A DNA stretch of 64,000 nucleotides. It comes from Nectonema munidae. Lineage: Eukaryota > Nematomorpha > Nectonematoida > Nectonematidae. The stretch is taken from positions 62,001 to 126,000 of the forward strand of contig JAUIRK010000099.1 of NCBI GenBank assembly GCA_030549495.1, read 5' to 3'. The notes below the pieces were generated by a model. That model was given only the letters and a program-made list of their open reading frames with translations, was not told where the DNA came from and did not search any database. The translations under genes and the position numbers were made by a program. Of the stretch, positions 1 through 12,516 are shown in pieces (positions within the stretch are counted from its first letter, which is position 1; every line of letters begins with the position of its first letter).

Positions 1-518
1 TTCCGTATAGTCTCGGAACAGAATATGACTATTGCATGACCTGCATGTCGTAAGAGGCGACTAAAAACATGAAATAATTCTGTATAGTCTCGGAACAGAA
101 TAGGACTATTGCATGACCTGCATGTCGTAAGAGGCGACTAAAAACATGAAATAATTCTGTATAGTCTCGGAACAGAATAGGACTATTGCATGACCTGCAT
201 GTCGTAAGAGGCGACTAAAAACATGAAATAATTCCGTATAGTCTCGGAACAGAATAGGACTATTGCATGACCTGCATGTCGTAAGAGGCGACTAAAAACA
301 TGAAATAATTCCGTATAGTCTCGGAACAGAATAGGACTATTGCATGACCTGCATGTCATAAGAGGCGACTAAAAACATGAAATAATTCCGTATAGTCTCG
401 GAACAGAATAGGACTATTGCATGACCTGCATGTCGTAAGAGGCGACTAAAAACATGAAATAATTCCGTATAGTCTCGGAACAGAATAGGACTATTGCATG
501 ACCTGCATGTCGTAAGAG
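1..518. repeat. 77-bp tandem array
   Basis: A 77-bp unit starts at 1, 78, 155, 232, 309, 386 and 463. There are about 6.7 nearly identical copies, with only single-base differences such as TTCC/TTCT at the unit start. The array runs off the left edge, so its true length is unknown. Each unit contains GCATGACCTGCATGTCGTAA followed by GAGGCGACTAAAAAC. The last unit breaks off at about 518, where family R begins. Short open frames here are by-products of the repetition. Confidence 0.95.
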
Positions 519-1125
519 GACAAATTTCTACCATTTTGCCCTTCAGATGTTAGCAACTATGATTTGCTAATATAGTTGATAGATATAAAAAACTGTTATC
601 AATAGTTTTGTGTTAAAAAATTGAATGGTGGTTAAACCTGTGTGGAATTGCCTTATGCTAATCATCATAGGATTGCAGATAAGAGGGGCGTTTCCAGTAA
701 TAGCTATACAGACAAATGAACGGAAATAAAAAATTAAGGTATGAAAAAGAAAAAAACAGATTTAAAAACTCTTTATTAATAATTAAGTATTTATTCACAA
801 AAAGAAGTCGTAGCGAATAAATTAGTACAAAAATTTTTTTTATAAATTTTAAACAAACAATTATTCAATATTTGATAAAAATATACTCTTTAAGGTATTC
901 ATAGAATTCTCGGACATTTAAATTTAACTTTGTTTTTAATAACTTTTTTGCTTCGTTTGATTTGCTAGGGATATCAAAAGTGGTTTTTGTTAGATCTACA
1001 CTTTTTATATAATGATTTTAATTAGTAGAGTGATATAAAAACTTCTTGGCATTACAAATTTGTGGAAAGTAAAAGGATTGCCATATCCTTTGCGTAAAAT
1101 AAACAGCAAATCTGTATTGTAATTA
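519..1125. repeat. Dispersed repeat family R, copy 1
   Basis: Aligns by eye over about 600 bp with 12517-13090, for example at TTGCCCTTCAGATGTT, AATGGTGGTTAAACCTGTGT and AAGAGGGGCGTTTCC. Similarity fades after the block near 1080-1120. A short piece at 1551-1625 also matches 13505-13580, so the copy may continue in diverged form. The minus strand at 868-1040 could encode a 50-residue segment nearly identical to one in copy 2, ending in KEYIFIKY and a TGA. The family is not recognised. Confidence 0.7.
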
Positions 1126-2867
1126 ATCTTTACATAATTATTTTAACGATAATCTCTCTTTTCGCTGCCTTTTTTTGTTTTTATCATTTAGAATTGCCTG
1201 CACTATTCTCCCTTCATGAATGATCAAAGCCACTCTCAATCTCCAAAGTTCAACACTTACTCGTTAGAAAATATTATCAGCAACAATATCATAAAATTTT
1301 ATATATGCATATATTTATTCGATATGTTTTTATACTTTTCTTACTCTCATCATAGGGTTTTTTTTAATCTATCATCATTTCACTACAATTAAATTTGATT
1401 CAACATTTCCTTTTTCTCATACTGAAATTATTTCAAAAATTCAAATAATAATTCTCATTGTAGTTGGAAAGATGATAGATTTTTTTCCCATTTGAGCCTA
1501 TAAGCATATGTTTCTGCTCGAAAAAATTTTTTCTAATAGACCTAATAAACTTATCACTTATCACTATTATTTTATATTTTAAAAAATAAATTTCTATTTT
1601 TATAATTTTATTTATTATTATTCTCATTCAATCTAAATTTTTTCTAAAAAATTTCGTCTGATTTATATTTTACAATTTCTAACTACGTACAAGACTTTAT
1701 CTAAGACTAAGAATTTTGGCGGTTCATACCAAAGATCCTACGTGTAATATTCAAAAGATATGGTATTGGTACTTCATAACAAAGATCCGACGTGTAATAT
1801 TCAAAAGATATAAAAAATATGGTGTTGGTAATCTTAAATTGGACGATTTGTCCGCAAGACTAAATTCAACTTTAAATACATAGTGTCTTCAACTCACTAC
1901 CAGAAGAAAGTTAGAAAGTGTGGAGTTTATTTACCTAAAAGATACAACCTGCACCGCTTATATCTAAATATGTGCAATGATGTTTGAAATTCTTGTATTC
2001 GACTCAGAAACCTTTATGATACAAGCCAGGTTCTAGTCAAGACTACAAAAATCATAAGAAAGGTTTTATTGATCCTTTATTTTCAGTAAGAACTTTTTAA
2101 AGCTTAAATTTTAGATATAAAGCCTCCCAGGCTGAATTTTTCTAATTGTTTTCAATATTTTTTTTAATTGTATAAAATAAATTTATTTATCTCTAATAAA
2201 TTGTACGCTAAATTTCCTTATTGTTATTTTAGCTTGTATACTAAAATTACGACAACTAGTTTAGCCAGAGTTTTTAAATACATGTCACTACTCTCGTTTT
2301 GACCTAGAGACTTCCAATTTTTCACCTTCTCTCCGCATTAAATATTTACCTAACGGATTTTTAAAAATATTATTTATATAACAAAGTTAAAATTCATGTG
2401 AGGACATAGATGACCAATAGTCACAGGACTAGAGTCCATTTTATAGTTAAGGGACAATTCGGACAGGATACTTAAGCTTTCATAATGTCTATATATTTAA
2501 AAGCCGAGACTGAAGTTGTATTTTGTATATTGACGGGACTGCTTAAACATATTTTACTTTTACCACTTAGTAATGCATTCTTTGAGAGAGATTAAATGTG
2601 ATTTTCAAGGTCTTAAAAACTTCTGGACTAATTTAAGATAAAATCTTAACAGAGTCATATAACAAGTATTTATACCCTTTAGTAGAGTGAGTAAGAAGAA
2701 ACACTTTGACCCTTTCATTACAAGAAAAACAAGACGATATTTATTAAAAAGCAGAGGATTCATATACAAAACTATTTGAAAAAGCAGACGAAGGTAAAAT
2801 TGTTTATGTATCATTTATTATACGCTGTTCACGAAAGGTTTTAATGTGGGCTTGTTCAAAGATTAAT
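1126..2867. other. AT-rich DNA without recognised genes
   Basis: No coding region is recognised. Positions 1714-1832 hold a short imperfect direct duplication centred on CCAAAGATCCTACGTGTAAT and CAAAGATCCGACGTGTAATA. The rest is AT-rich sequence with frequent stops on both strands. Confidence 0.5.
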
Positions 2868-2875
2868 ATCTAGAA

Positions 2876-5800
2876 CAGCCTTTCTTAACCGGGTGGGGAA
2901 TTCCCCACTAGTGGGGAATGGTGATGTTGCTAAGTGGGGAATTCCATCCGTTTGTGTCGCCTAAAAAATCAATATTTTAAAATTTGCGACAAAACATGAA
3001 AGTAACTATAGCATCACACTGAGCATTTCCAATATGCCAAACATAAAAAAATCACTTCTCCATCCATATCTTTGAACACACACGCACGCGCACACATTCA
3101 GCAATGAGCGCAGTCTTGCATATAAGTTGGCGTAAGCACACACAGCACTATCATCATTCATCAATCACTACACACGGATTGCTTCTTAGTTAGTTATTAC
3201 TTTATTCATACGTTTTCTCCCATCACTGACATATTTCATCATTTTGCTGATCTATCAAGCATTTGTTTTACTTTTAATCAAGTTTTTTTCCTTTGCATTT
3301 AAATTTACGTAAGCATTCCCCTTTGTTTTACGATTTGCCTCACTTAAACATTTTTTAAACTTATTATGCTCACCCCAAAAATTTTTAATAAAAATTATTT
3401 TATTTTATGTATAGTTAATTTTTTTTATATTAACGATTAATTGATAGTTAATTTCAATTAAATCGAAACATCAGTACATTTGCGAACAAATTAATTTAAC
3501 AAAATATCTTTCATTTGAAAATTAAATTTAAGGAGTGTACGTTTTCTCTTATAAACGTTGACAGCATCTTCAATATTATCTTCATCTAACAATTTTAAAC
3601 CAAAATGATTATGTAATTTGCCAGAGAAGTAGTCTTTCATATCTATTAATTTTTTTTTCTTTAGCCACTATTATATTTATTGAGATAGTCCCAAAAATAA
3701 AATTTAATCTGATTAATAATTAAAGGAAACTTTAATCGTTAAAATAAATTAACGATTAATCGATCAATTAGTCCTTAAATTTCACGGCCCTAATTTTTAT
3801 TAAAATTTTTGATGTATGAGAATATATGTAATGAGATCCATGAGCTTGATTATTATTAGATAAATTATTATAAAATTTTTAATTGTTGTCTATTTCATCT
3901 CTATTAACTTTTTTCATTATTTATTTTATCTTTTACATCACTTTCTAATATTAATATAAATAAAAACGATTAATTGTCCTATTTGATAGAGATGAATAAA
4001 TAAAAAAAGGATTTATGAGTGACAATAATAAAAGTAGGGTGAAGCATGAAAAAATCAGAGCTAAAAGAAAATATGACAACAAGTACATGGACTACGGTTT
4101 CACGTTTGTTGAAGGACGCAACGGACAGTTTCCTCAGTGCGGTATTTGCCACAAAACGCTCAGTAATGATTCAATGAAGCCTCAACAACTGAAGATGCAT
4201 CTCTCCAATCGGCACCCTGAGCTTGCTAACAGTAAGAGACAATTTTTTGAATCAAAAGCAAACTGTTTGAAGAAAATGAAGATGGACCATGACGGAAAAT
4301 TTCAAACTGAGTCAAGAGCAATCGTGCACTCATCGTATGCTGTTTTTCTTCAGGTAGCAAAGGCAAAGAAACCACATAGCATCGCAGAGACGCTCATAAA
4401 GGCGTGCCTCATCTCATGTGCTGATATTTTGCTTGGCGAATCTGCAGTAGCGAAGATGAAACAAATTTCTCTATCCAACGATACCGTTTCACACATTTTT
4501 GATATGTCGTCCAATATCAAGTCGCAACTCTTGGCAAGAGTGAAAGCGTCTCCTGTCTTTGCTATTCAATTAGATGAGTCTGTGGATGTGGCGAATTTGT
4601 CTCAACTAATTGTCTTTGTTCGTTACGTCTTCAATCAAAACATCGCAGAAGACTTATTATTTTGCCGCTCACTAGAAACAACAACTCAAGCTGTCGATGT
4701 CATGCAGCTTGTTAATATTAGGATTGTAAATTATGTTAAAGCAAGCGCTCTCGACTGTTTCGACGGTTGTGCCAAGATTTGGAATCCGACTACAAAGGAC
4801 TCTTGTTCCACACTTCTGTGCGTTGGCTGTCAAAAGGCGATATGTTGAGTAGGCTTGTGCATTTGCTCCCTGAAGTGACACAGTTCTTGGAAGAAAGAAA
4901 TAAAGGAGATTTAAAAACTATTGTTTCTGATAAGGAATTCCAGTACAGGCTGGCATTTCTAGCAGATATGTTTAGTCACCTGAATGAGCTTAACCGAAAG
5001 CTACAGGGACCGGATTGCAATATAATTGGGCATCAAGACAAAGTAAACGCTTTCGTCTCGAAACTTGACTTTTGGCGAGGAAAGTTTGAAAGTGGCCGTA
5101 GTGCCACGTTTTTTCCAACGTTAGCTCGAATCAGTGAAACTGCAGGTGGCGTCAGCGACGTACTTAAAAGCAACATCGTCATTTACCTCCACAGGCTTCT
5201 GGACGAGTTTAATCGCTATTTCTCTGACTTCAAGATCAATAACGCAATACTCGAGCTAACAAGAGATCCATTCTGTTTCCAAGTTAATAACTTTCCAGAA
5301 GAAGCGGAGAACGTCATAGAACAGTTTCTTGATTTGATAAAGGACTCATCAGCAAAGGCTGTTTTTGCAAGCAAAAATCTAAACGCATTCTGGGCTACCA
5401 TGCATGACTTGTATCCTCGCGTTGCTTTCTCCGCTCTCACACTTCTAGTTGCATTTCCTTCGACGTACCTGTGCGAGTCTGGCTTTTCAAGCATGGCTCA
5501 AATCAAAATAAAATCGCGAAACCGCCTGATTGATCTTGAATCTGATTTGCGCTGCGCAATTTCAAAAATCAAGCCAAATATTGAGGCACTGGTCAATGCA
5601 AAACAAATGCAGAAACCGCATTGAAACCGATCGTGTTGCATTTTTTCATTTTATTTTGCTAATAAATTGTGAAAAAAATCTAATTGATATATATTTTATA
5701 ATTATGAGAAATGCCTCATCTTTTTAATACAGCGGTCTTCATTTTAATTTTATTGCTTTGATACTATATTCATGATGACGTTTGCTTTAAAAAAAGAATC

Positions 5801-6070
5801 TCCAAATAGTTTTAAATTTAATACAAAATATCATAAAAAAATATGTTTATAAGAAAGATAACGTTCATACTATGTTTGATAAAAATAAATTTAGTATATA
5901 AACAAAATTTCGAGCTTGTAAAATTGCACAAAAAAGCAAAATGTATATTTACCCACTAAACACTGAATAGGTTAAAATTAATTTTTTTAGTGAACGATAA
6001 CTGTGGTGGGAAATTGAGAGTTCGCTCACTAAAAAGTGGGGAATTATAGAAAAAAGGTTAAGAACCACTG
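2876..6070 (+). mobile_element. hAT transposon, complete ends, broken transposase
   Basis: The ends match the hAT pattern. The left end is CAGCCTTTCTTAACC and the right end, read inward, is CAGTGGTTCTTAACC (12 of 15 identical). Both sides are flanked by the identical 8-bp target duplication ATCTAGAA, at 2868-2875 and 6071-6078. Length is 3195 bp. The first 1.1 kb is AT-rich non-coding DNA and the transposase frame occupies 4015-5624. The inner side of both ends has GTGGGGAATT-like subterminal motifs (for example near 2896-2920, 2935 and 6035). The transposase has an internal deletion and a frame change, so the copy is non-autonomous. Confidence 0.93.
4015..5624 (+). pseudogene. hAT transposase (ZBED5/SCAND3-like), broken
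   Basis: This encoded a DDE-type hAT transposase. An N-terminal BED zinc finger is visible, with C42, C45, H62 and H67. A first catalytic aspartate is likely at D187 in FAIQLDESVDV. The second frame (4767-5624) carries the RWLSKG motif, the LNELNRKLQG segment and the hATC dimerisation region with CESGFSSMAQIK near its end. The two frames overlap out of register near 4767-4848. The usual stretch between VMQLVN and IVNYVKA, which normally carries the second acidic residue and a conserved histidine, is missing (roughly 70 residues by comparison with relatives). So there is an internal deletion plus at least one frameshift. The ATG at 4015 is the first one ahead of the BED finger. The copy cannot encode a working enzyme. 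Confidence 0.88.
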
Positions 6071-6078
6071 ATCTAGAA

Positions 6079-7194
6079 GCACGGCAAATGGGAACCTATC
6101 AAGAGTCTGGTACACAATGCTAAAAATTCCAAGAATTTTACTAAGACAACAAAATCTGAAAAGCACGGAGATGAGTGAATCCGTAGGAGGAAATAGTTGA
6201 ATTTTTAGTTCTTTTTTTAAATGAAATTATATTAATGTTATTTTTTCTATTTACTACTTAATGAGTGGGTGTCTTTTAATCCCAAAACACCTAAAGCGTG
6301 AATTTCAAATGCGATTATTACAAATATGCAATTAATTTTAAATTGTTCGAATCGATTATTATTTTTTTTTTCGCTTTTAAATTTAACTTTTTTAAAAATA
6401 TTTTATCATTAAGAAATTGACATCGTTTTACATTTTCGTAAACAACATGTTTTGATAAGCTTTAAAAGTATAAATTGATTGAACTTGGAATTTTTCCTAT
6501 AATCTCCATGTTTCTCAAAAATTTCAGGAAAATAAAATATTACACAAATATAATTCGGTGTATATTCATATACATGGGGCAAATTAACGTGTGATAATAT
6601 AGGAAATGTTAAAGCATTTCCATGCAAAGGTAATACTTTTTAGATTGATTTTTTTCAGCCATAACTTAAAATACCGAAGCCCTTTTTAGGGCTACATCTT
6701 TCTCATTTTTAACTTATTTTTTGGCCTATCTGTTTGTTATAATTTATTTGTATACGTCTTTTTTATCAAATGAATAATTGAAGCTGCAAATGAAAGAAGA
6801 GCTTTTCTAAACCTGATATTGATGAAGTGACTGTTAAACAAAATTCAAGACAAAAATGTAAGATATTTTGAAGATAATTCTTCTTCAAAGGACACATAGC
6901 GTATCTATTCACTCAAAAAGTGGTGGTTTACGGTACGTTACGTTTCGAAATTTTATTACCGCTCGATAGTTTTTTTTTGTAAAATTTATGGTTCCCAGTT
7001 ACGTACGAAAAAAATCTTATTTCCTATAAATATCCATGTTTGGTACGACTTCGATCTCGTTTTTTATCGAAGCTTTGATATATATTTTCTTGTTCCACTT
7101 AGATCAATTTATTGTACAATCATGTAATATACATAATCCATATAGAATATCATAAGATAGGCGTAACAAAAATTATACACTTCTTTATTAAAAA
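6079..7194. other. AT-rich DNA without recognised genes
   Basis: Only short frames and A/T runs are seen. Nothing is recognised between the right target duplication of the hAT element and the Penelope-like remnant. Confidence 0.5.
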
Positions 7195-8475
7195 TGAAGG
7201 AGGTGGGTTTCGGTTGTGTTAGAGGTGTTAATTATGGGTTATTGGTGATGCGCGTTGATTTAGGGCTTTAGTGTCGTGATTCAGTATTCTTCTTTGTGTT
7301 GTTATTAGAGGTAGCTTGAGGCGTAATTAATTACTTCCATGGAGAGTGAAGCTTATCCACTTGGTGTATCCTTATGGATTATAAGGTATGATTGCTTATT
7401 TCCTTCTCAGCACTTTTAAGTTTGGTATCCCTGAGATGTTCCTTAAAGCGGGATAGGGAAGTCTTTTGGTTTCTCCAATATAGATACTATTACACAGGAA
7501 GCATTTTATCTTATAAATGATGTTGATGTGGTTGCATTTGTTGTTGCAATTTGATGGGTAGTGGATATGGTTTAGGTTTATTGGACAAATAGGTTTTGAT
7601 TTAACGGCTTTTTTGGATATTTGTAATAGGGTGGTTATGTTTCTTGATGATCATTTCTATTTTTTGCATAGGGCGTTTTGGATAGGAGGTAGTATTAGAG
7701 GAGTACGAGTAGAAGAAAAATATAGTTCATCGGAGAATAGATATTTTATGGAACATATAGGGTACGGAAGGCTGAGAATTCGGAGTGCCATTTATTCAGG
7801 GTATGTGGGGGGGGGGGGGGGGGGGGTATCCGTTTTGAAGAAAAATTGAATTAAGGTTTTCAATATCACTGCCCAGTAAGACTTTGGTATTGTTGATTTT
7901 CTATATTCTTGGGATATGGCCGAGGTAAATGGTTTTTTTGTGTGCATAGAGTGGGCAGAGTTGTAATTAAGAAAAATTGATTTTTATGTGATGAATTAAA
8001 TGTGTTGTTTACTATTTGGATCTGGATGTCTAAGTAATTAAGTTCTGTTTCGTTGGTTTCCTTGGTGAACTTGATATGTGGATCATGGTGGTTGGCGAAT
8101 TCGAAAAATTCGTTAAGGTTATTAGAGGTGTTCCATAGAAAGAAAATTTCGTCGACATATCTGTGCCAGGTTTCATGGGGGAAATTAGGGTGCTAGGAGA
8201 GTTTTATTTCTAAGGAGTGTAAGTAAATATTGGATAAAATAGATGAAAGTTTACATCCCATGGGCAAGCCTTTAATTTGTTTGTAAAGGGTTTGGTCATG
8301 GAATATGAGGTCATTGTGTAGGACGTGAGTGCGGGATTCCTTTAAAAGATCGGTGTTATCGGTATCAAAAGGCGATATATCAAGGTGTTCTTCATTAAAA
8401 CTCTTTAAGAATATCAGGTTTCCAAATATATAAATAGCTTTATCATTTCTTGTATCACTCAAGTCAGTGTTGAAA
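7195..8475 (-). mobile_element. Penelope-like retroelement, 5'-truncated and broken
   Basis: The minus strand encodes fragments of a Penelope-type reverse transcriptase. At 8193-8462 there is LYKQIKGLPMGCKLSSILSN (motif B, PMG). Just downstream at about 8010-8190 come WHRYVDEIFFLWNTS (motif C, with DE instead of DD) and FTKETNETELNYLDIQI. Further on, about 7440-7600, the frames read CNSIYIGETKR and RFKEHLRDTKLKS, the GIY-YIG endonuclease of this class. The pieces lie in different frames, so several indels and stops are present. The 5' part of the RT is missing. The strand is G-rich on the plus side, which makes the element stand out from its surroundings. Confidence 0.8.
7807..7826 (+). repeat. 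Homopolymer run of 20 G
   Basis: Twenty consecutive G residues lie inside the Penelope-like remnant. The run could form a G-quadruplex, and it is also a spot where length errors in sequencing are likely. Confidence 0.95.
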
Positions 8476-9685
8476 GAAATTTTCTGAGGCTAAAGGACAA
8501 AATAGTTAAAAGCGCTCTTTTTATTACGATGTAATAATTGAATTTTTAATAAACTTCTCCAAATTTCTCCATTTTATATGAAATTTTTATTTCATTAAAT
8601 ATCAAATTTTATGTTTTTTGAATTTTGCTTAACAAACTATGTTAAATCAAATAAAGTGCTCTAAACGAGTAATATAAAAATATTGAAAATAAAAAACTTA
8701 TATAAATATGCATTTATTGAACTAAAGAATATTTAAAACGTTTATTTTCAAGGTAAATAACCTCGAAAGAATCTTTTTCCTCATGTTCCATTACGTTTTT
8801 TGCTTCAAACTTTTTTTTTTAATTTTGATACGTTTATAAATATCGAGTTTTATTTTCTAATACGAATTTACGGTACATAAATGTGAAGTAAAAATTATAA
8901 AATTTCTTCTCGACCGTAACGTAGGCCATCGCTTCTATCAAAGCCACACTAATCCTTGATTAATTATCCCATGCATAGTAAACTTATGTGATATAGTGAA
9001 TTTAAATTTATAGTGATTTTGAAAAATTTAGTTCCATCAATACACCAAACATTTTGCAAAAATGAAAATTTGTTTATTTTTTTAAATGAGAGAAAAATAG
9101 TTTTAAATCGTTAAAATTTTATATCAATGAATATTGTCAAACTCGCGTTAAAAAATTTTTCAACAAAGGTCACTTTTAATCTTTATCAGAACGTTTGTTA
9201 CATTTTCTAACATTTGAAAACTTTAATTTTTTCAAGTCAAGAAATTTTTTTTCAATAGCTATTTGGGAATTAATATTTTGACTAGCTATTCAGTTTAAAA
9301 GCAAAAATATTCTATTTGTTTAATATTTGAGCAGAGATATTTTTATAAAGTTCGATTGTTAAATTTAGTAAGTTACACTGTACATAATTAATTAAATAAT
9401 TTTTGTTAGAAAATTTGTTGATTATTATAATAAAAATATATTATCGAAACAAAATCAGTTGTTAAAAATGTACTTTATACGTTGGCATTTGCTGCTTATA
9501 AAAACTTGAAAATATCAAATAAAGTGCCGATAAACTATCTCATTTTTTATGCCTCCTATTATTTTGAAATTATTCTGAGAACAGACAGTTTCATTTTAAA
9601 TAGTGAAAATTGCTTTATTAGTTTATTTTGTCTCCTTTCTCTCTTATGTTAATTATGTAGCAAATTTTTCAATTTTTAGTAAAAG
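8476..9685. other. AT-rich DNA without recognised genes
   Basis: No gene, RNA or repeat is recognised. The stretch is dominated by A/T runs and frequent stops in all frames. Confidence 0.5.
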
Positions 9686-9815
9686 GTAAGGTAATGACAA
9701 GGCACTGATGTACCGCTTATGTCAAACTATGAACAAATTGGTATCGATGAGAAATCGAACCCAGAGGCTTTCGTGCCGAGTCCATCTTCTCAACCAACCT
9801 GCCATGCCACCCATA
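9686..9815 (-). repeat. tRNA-derived SINE-like sequence
   Basis: Read on the minus strand there is an A-box-like TGGCAGGTTGGTTGAG, followed about 45 bases later by a B-box GGTTCGATTTC, the spacing expected of an RNA polymerase III promoter from a tRNA. A tRNA cloverleaf is only partly formed, so a SINE head is more likely than a functional tRNA. The tail toward lower coordinates is AT-rich. Confidence 0.55.
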
Positions 9816-10884
9816 GGGTATGCTATATAGTGGAAATGTCAAATTAGTTTTCAAAAAACTTAAGTTATGCTGTAAAAATTTTTTGTTTTTCTTGAAGCTC
9901 TATAACTTTTTCTGGTAGGTTTTTTTTCCTTAAAAGTTATTATAAAAGGCAAATTATTGCTAAAGGTTAAAAGTGGTTATTTTAAAAAACAATTATTTTA
10001 AAAACAAGTTAACCAATCGCGGTTTGCCCCTGTTGTGAATCATACACGCTTTCCATACATTTTCAAACAGTCTTTTTTATTCCACCTTACGATGTTTTTA
10101 TCAATCCCTTGACATTTTAAAACAGTTCTTGAAAAGATTTTTAATTCTTCCTTAAATTTGATATAAAAAAAGAGATCTTTTTGTATTTGAAGCTTTTTTT
10201 GCCAAAGCCAAATACCATTAAAATTTTTTAGCATATTATAAGTCCTATTTTTGTAATTTTTGATATAGCAAATAATTATGCGCTATCTTTAAATTTCTCA
10301 TATTGTGCGGGAATACGTCAAGAATGATATGATTAATTAAGATATTAAAAGACATCACATTAAATTTTTTTAGCTCATTTTATTATTTTTTAAGACGATG
10401 ACATCAACGGTTTCTTTTAAAGATGTCAAAAAAACAATTAATTTAATTAATTTGTTTGAATTTTTTGAAATTAAGTAAAATGTACAAATATAAAATAAAA
10501 TTTTAGATGGCCTAAAACAAAATAAGTAAAATAAATTTAAAAAATATAAGCCAAAAATTTTATGAAATTTGAAGAAAAAGAATCAAGCAAAAAAGTAAAA
10601 TTAAAAAAAGTTGTGATCAAAATTAACAGTAGCTGCCAATAAGCTATTTATGTATTAGATGCTTTTGTGAATTAACTTTGCATATAAACTAGCATTTTCA
10701 TACTGATTTTATTGGCTTTACTTATTTTTTACAAAATACATCGTAGATATGCCAGAACATCAATCAAAACTCATTTTAGTTTTGTAAGAATGAAGACTAG
10801 ATTTTCAAATATAAAGTTTGTTAAATAAGTTGAAATAGTTCAAAAAGGAACAAAGAATTTTTATTATCAAAAACGATATATTTC
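9816..10884. other. AT-rich DNA without recognised genes
   Basis: A 64-residue minus-strand frame at 10040-10234 is lysine-rich and matches nothing I know. No other structure is seen. Confidence 0.45.
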
Positions 10885-11835
10885 GGAATGATGACGTACT
10901 TTATCAAGTACTAATTAATGTGGAAAGATTAATCCAAACGCACAAGGAACAAGAGATATTTTGGGGATGAGGTGCATAGTATTTTTGTATTTTCGAAGTC
11001 GAAAGAATGTGTGGGATAGGTTATTAGGGGTTGAAGCAGCATATTGTTATGGAGGTTCAGTTCAGCGTTCTGTTTATGCCTTGAGACGAGGTATTGTTGT
11101 TCTTTGATACGAATTTGCAGCAGTCTGTCGGTCTTGCCTATGCATGTAGTAGTGCAACCAATTCAGTTTATTTTGTATACACAGTTACTGGTTTTGAGAC
11201 GATCATAATTCTCACGAAAAGTGTTTGAAGTTGGTGTAAGGGATTGTTAGGCTTGGGAATCAAAGTGACGTTGTGAGTACATAGTGCGGTTTAAGTTTGT
11301 TGAAATAAAAAGTGTCGAAGTTGTGGATTATGAAAGTTTTTTTGTGGGTTGAATACGAAAATTGTAAACTCTCTAAAATATTTTCCGATCAAAATTTTAT
11401 CTTTATCTTCCAAACTTTTTGGGACGAACGTAGTGAGTTTTTAATTACATATTTGGGATAGTTATTTGACTCTAAAATAGATTTGACATTGTTCACTTCC
11501 ATTTCTAGTGTCTCGGAATTAGATGAAAGATAAAATGAGCGGTTAAAAGGCGTTTCAGATCATTTTTGTGCAAAGGGGTGTTTGGATAAGAAGTCTAAGT
11601 ATCGTTATGTGTGAATAGGTTCGTGACAGCGCAATCTAAAAAAGGTAGGGTCATGTTTTTTTTATTCAACCCTGAATTTTAAACATTCATGGAAATTATT
11701 GAGGGTTGAGTGGAACAGGTTAATATGGGTTTGTTCATAATGCAAAAAATGTCATCCACATAGCGGGCATAAAATTTTAAGAAGTAGTTGGAGACTAGAG
11801 AGTCTTCAAAGGATTCCAAAACAAGGAAATACACT
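10885..11835 (-). mobile_element. Second Penelope-like retroelement fragment
   Basis: On the minus strand, FLKFYARYVDDIFCIMNK (about 11730-11800) is the motif C region of a Penelope-type RT with an intact YVDD. Further downstream, about 11090-11260, NCVYKIN and CIGKTDRLLQIRIKEQ correspond to the GIY-YIG endonuclease. The element is 5'-truncated at about 11830 and interrupted by several stops. It is not the same copy or subfamily as 7195-8475, whose corresponding motif is YVDE. Confidence 0.75.
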
Positions 11836-12516
11836 GGAAGAAACTACCGAACATACATCAATCAAGATGGAATTCGCGTGCAATATGCGTTTTTATAGCA
11901 TTTTTCCTTTTCCCCGATTGGCGTAGCATCCTCGGAAGAGCATGCTAGTTCATCTCTTATGAGTGGGCTGACGCTTAGTTTCATACGCAGCACTACAACG
12001 AAAGCATCTTTAACGAATTGTTAACTTCACTAAGCAAGACAAAGTGCAAGAAATTGATTGAGGAGACACTGGAAAGTTGAAAAATCAATAATTGATATTC
12101 CAAGATCCAACCAAAATATGAACGTGCGGTAAAACTTATGGAGGAATTACATCGGTGCTCAAAAAATTTTGGATTTTTAAACCTAAAGTTACAAAAAAAT
12201 TTTGTCAACGTGCAGAGGGAAGTTTTTTTGTAAAATGCAAAAATAATAATAGTATTTTTAAATTACACATAAAAGTTCCTCGTTTGCAAGTTGCATCAAA
12301 AAATAATTTTTGTAATTACCCCAGTGGGTACTAACAGCAAAACTGCTCCCTGAAGCAAAAATCTCCACATACCAAGCACTTTTTTATGACGGAGAAGGAT
12401 TGTTAAAATTGAATGTTACCCTAGTAAATTAGTTATCTATTCATCATATTTTGAATGCATTGACTGTTGAATTTATAATAAATCTGTCATCTTTTATTTT
12501 CAGTGTATAATTTCCG
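11836..12516. other. Unassigned DNA
   Basis: Less AT-rich than its surroundings around 11850-12000, but no frame, RNA or repeat is recognised. Confidence 0.4.

Noticed and set aside
1-534. CRISPR-like array
   Set aside because: Units are contiguous 77-bp tandem copies without unique spacers, and the genome is eukaryotic.
8193-8462. Independent host gene
   Set aside because: The PMG-type motif and the neighbouring frames identify it as part of a Penelope-like RT.
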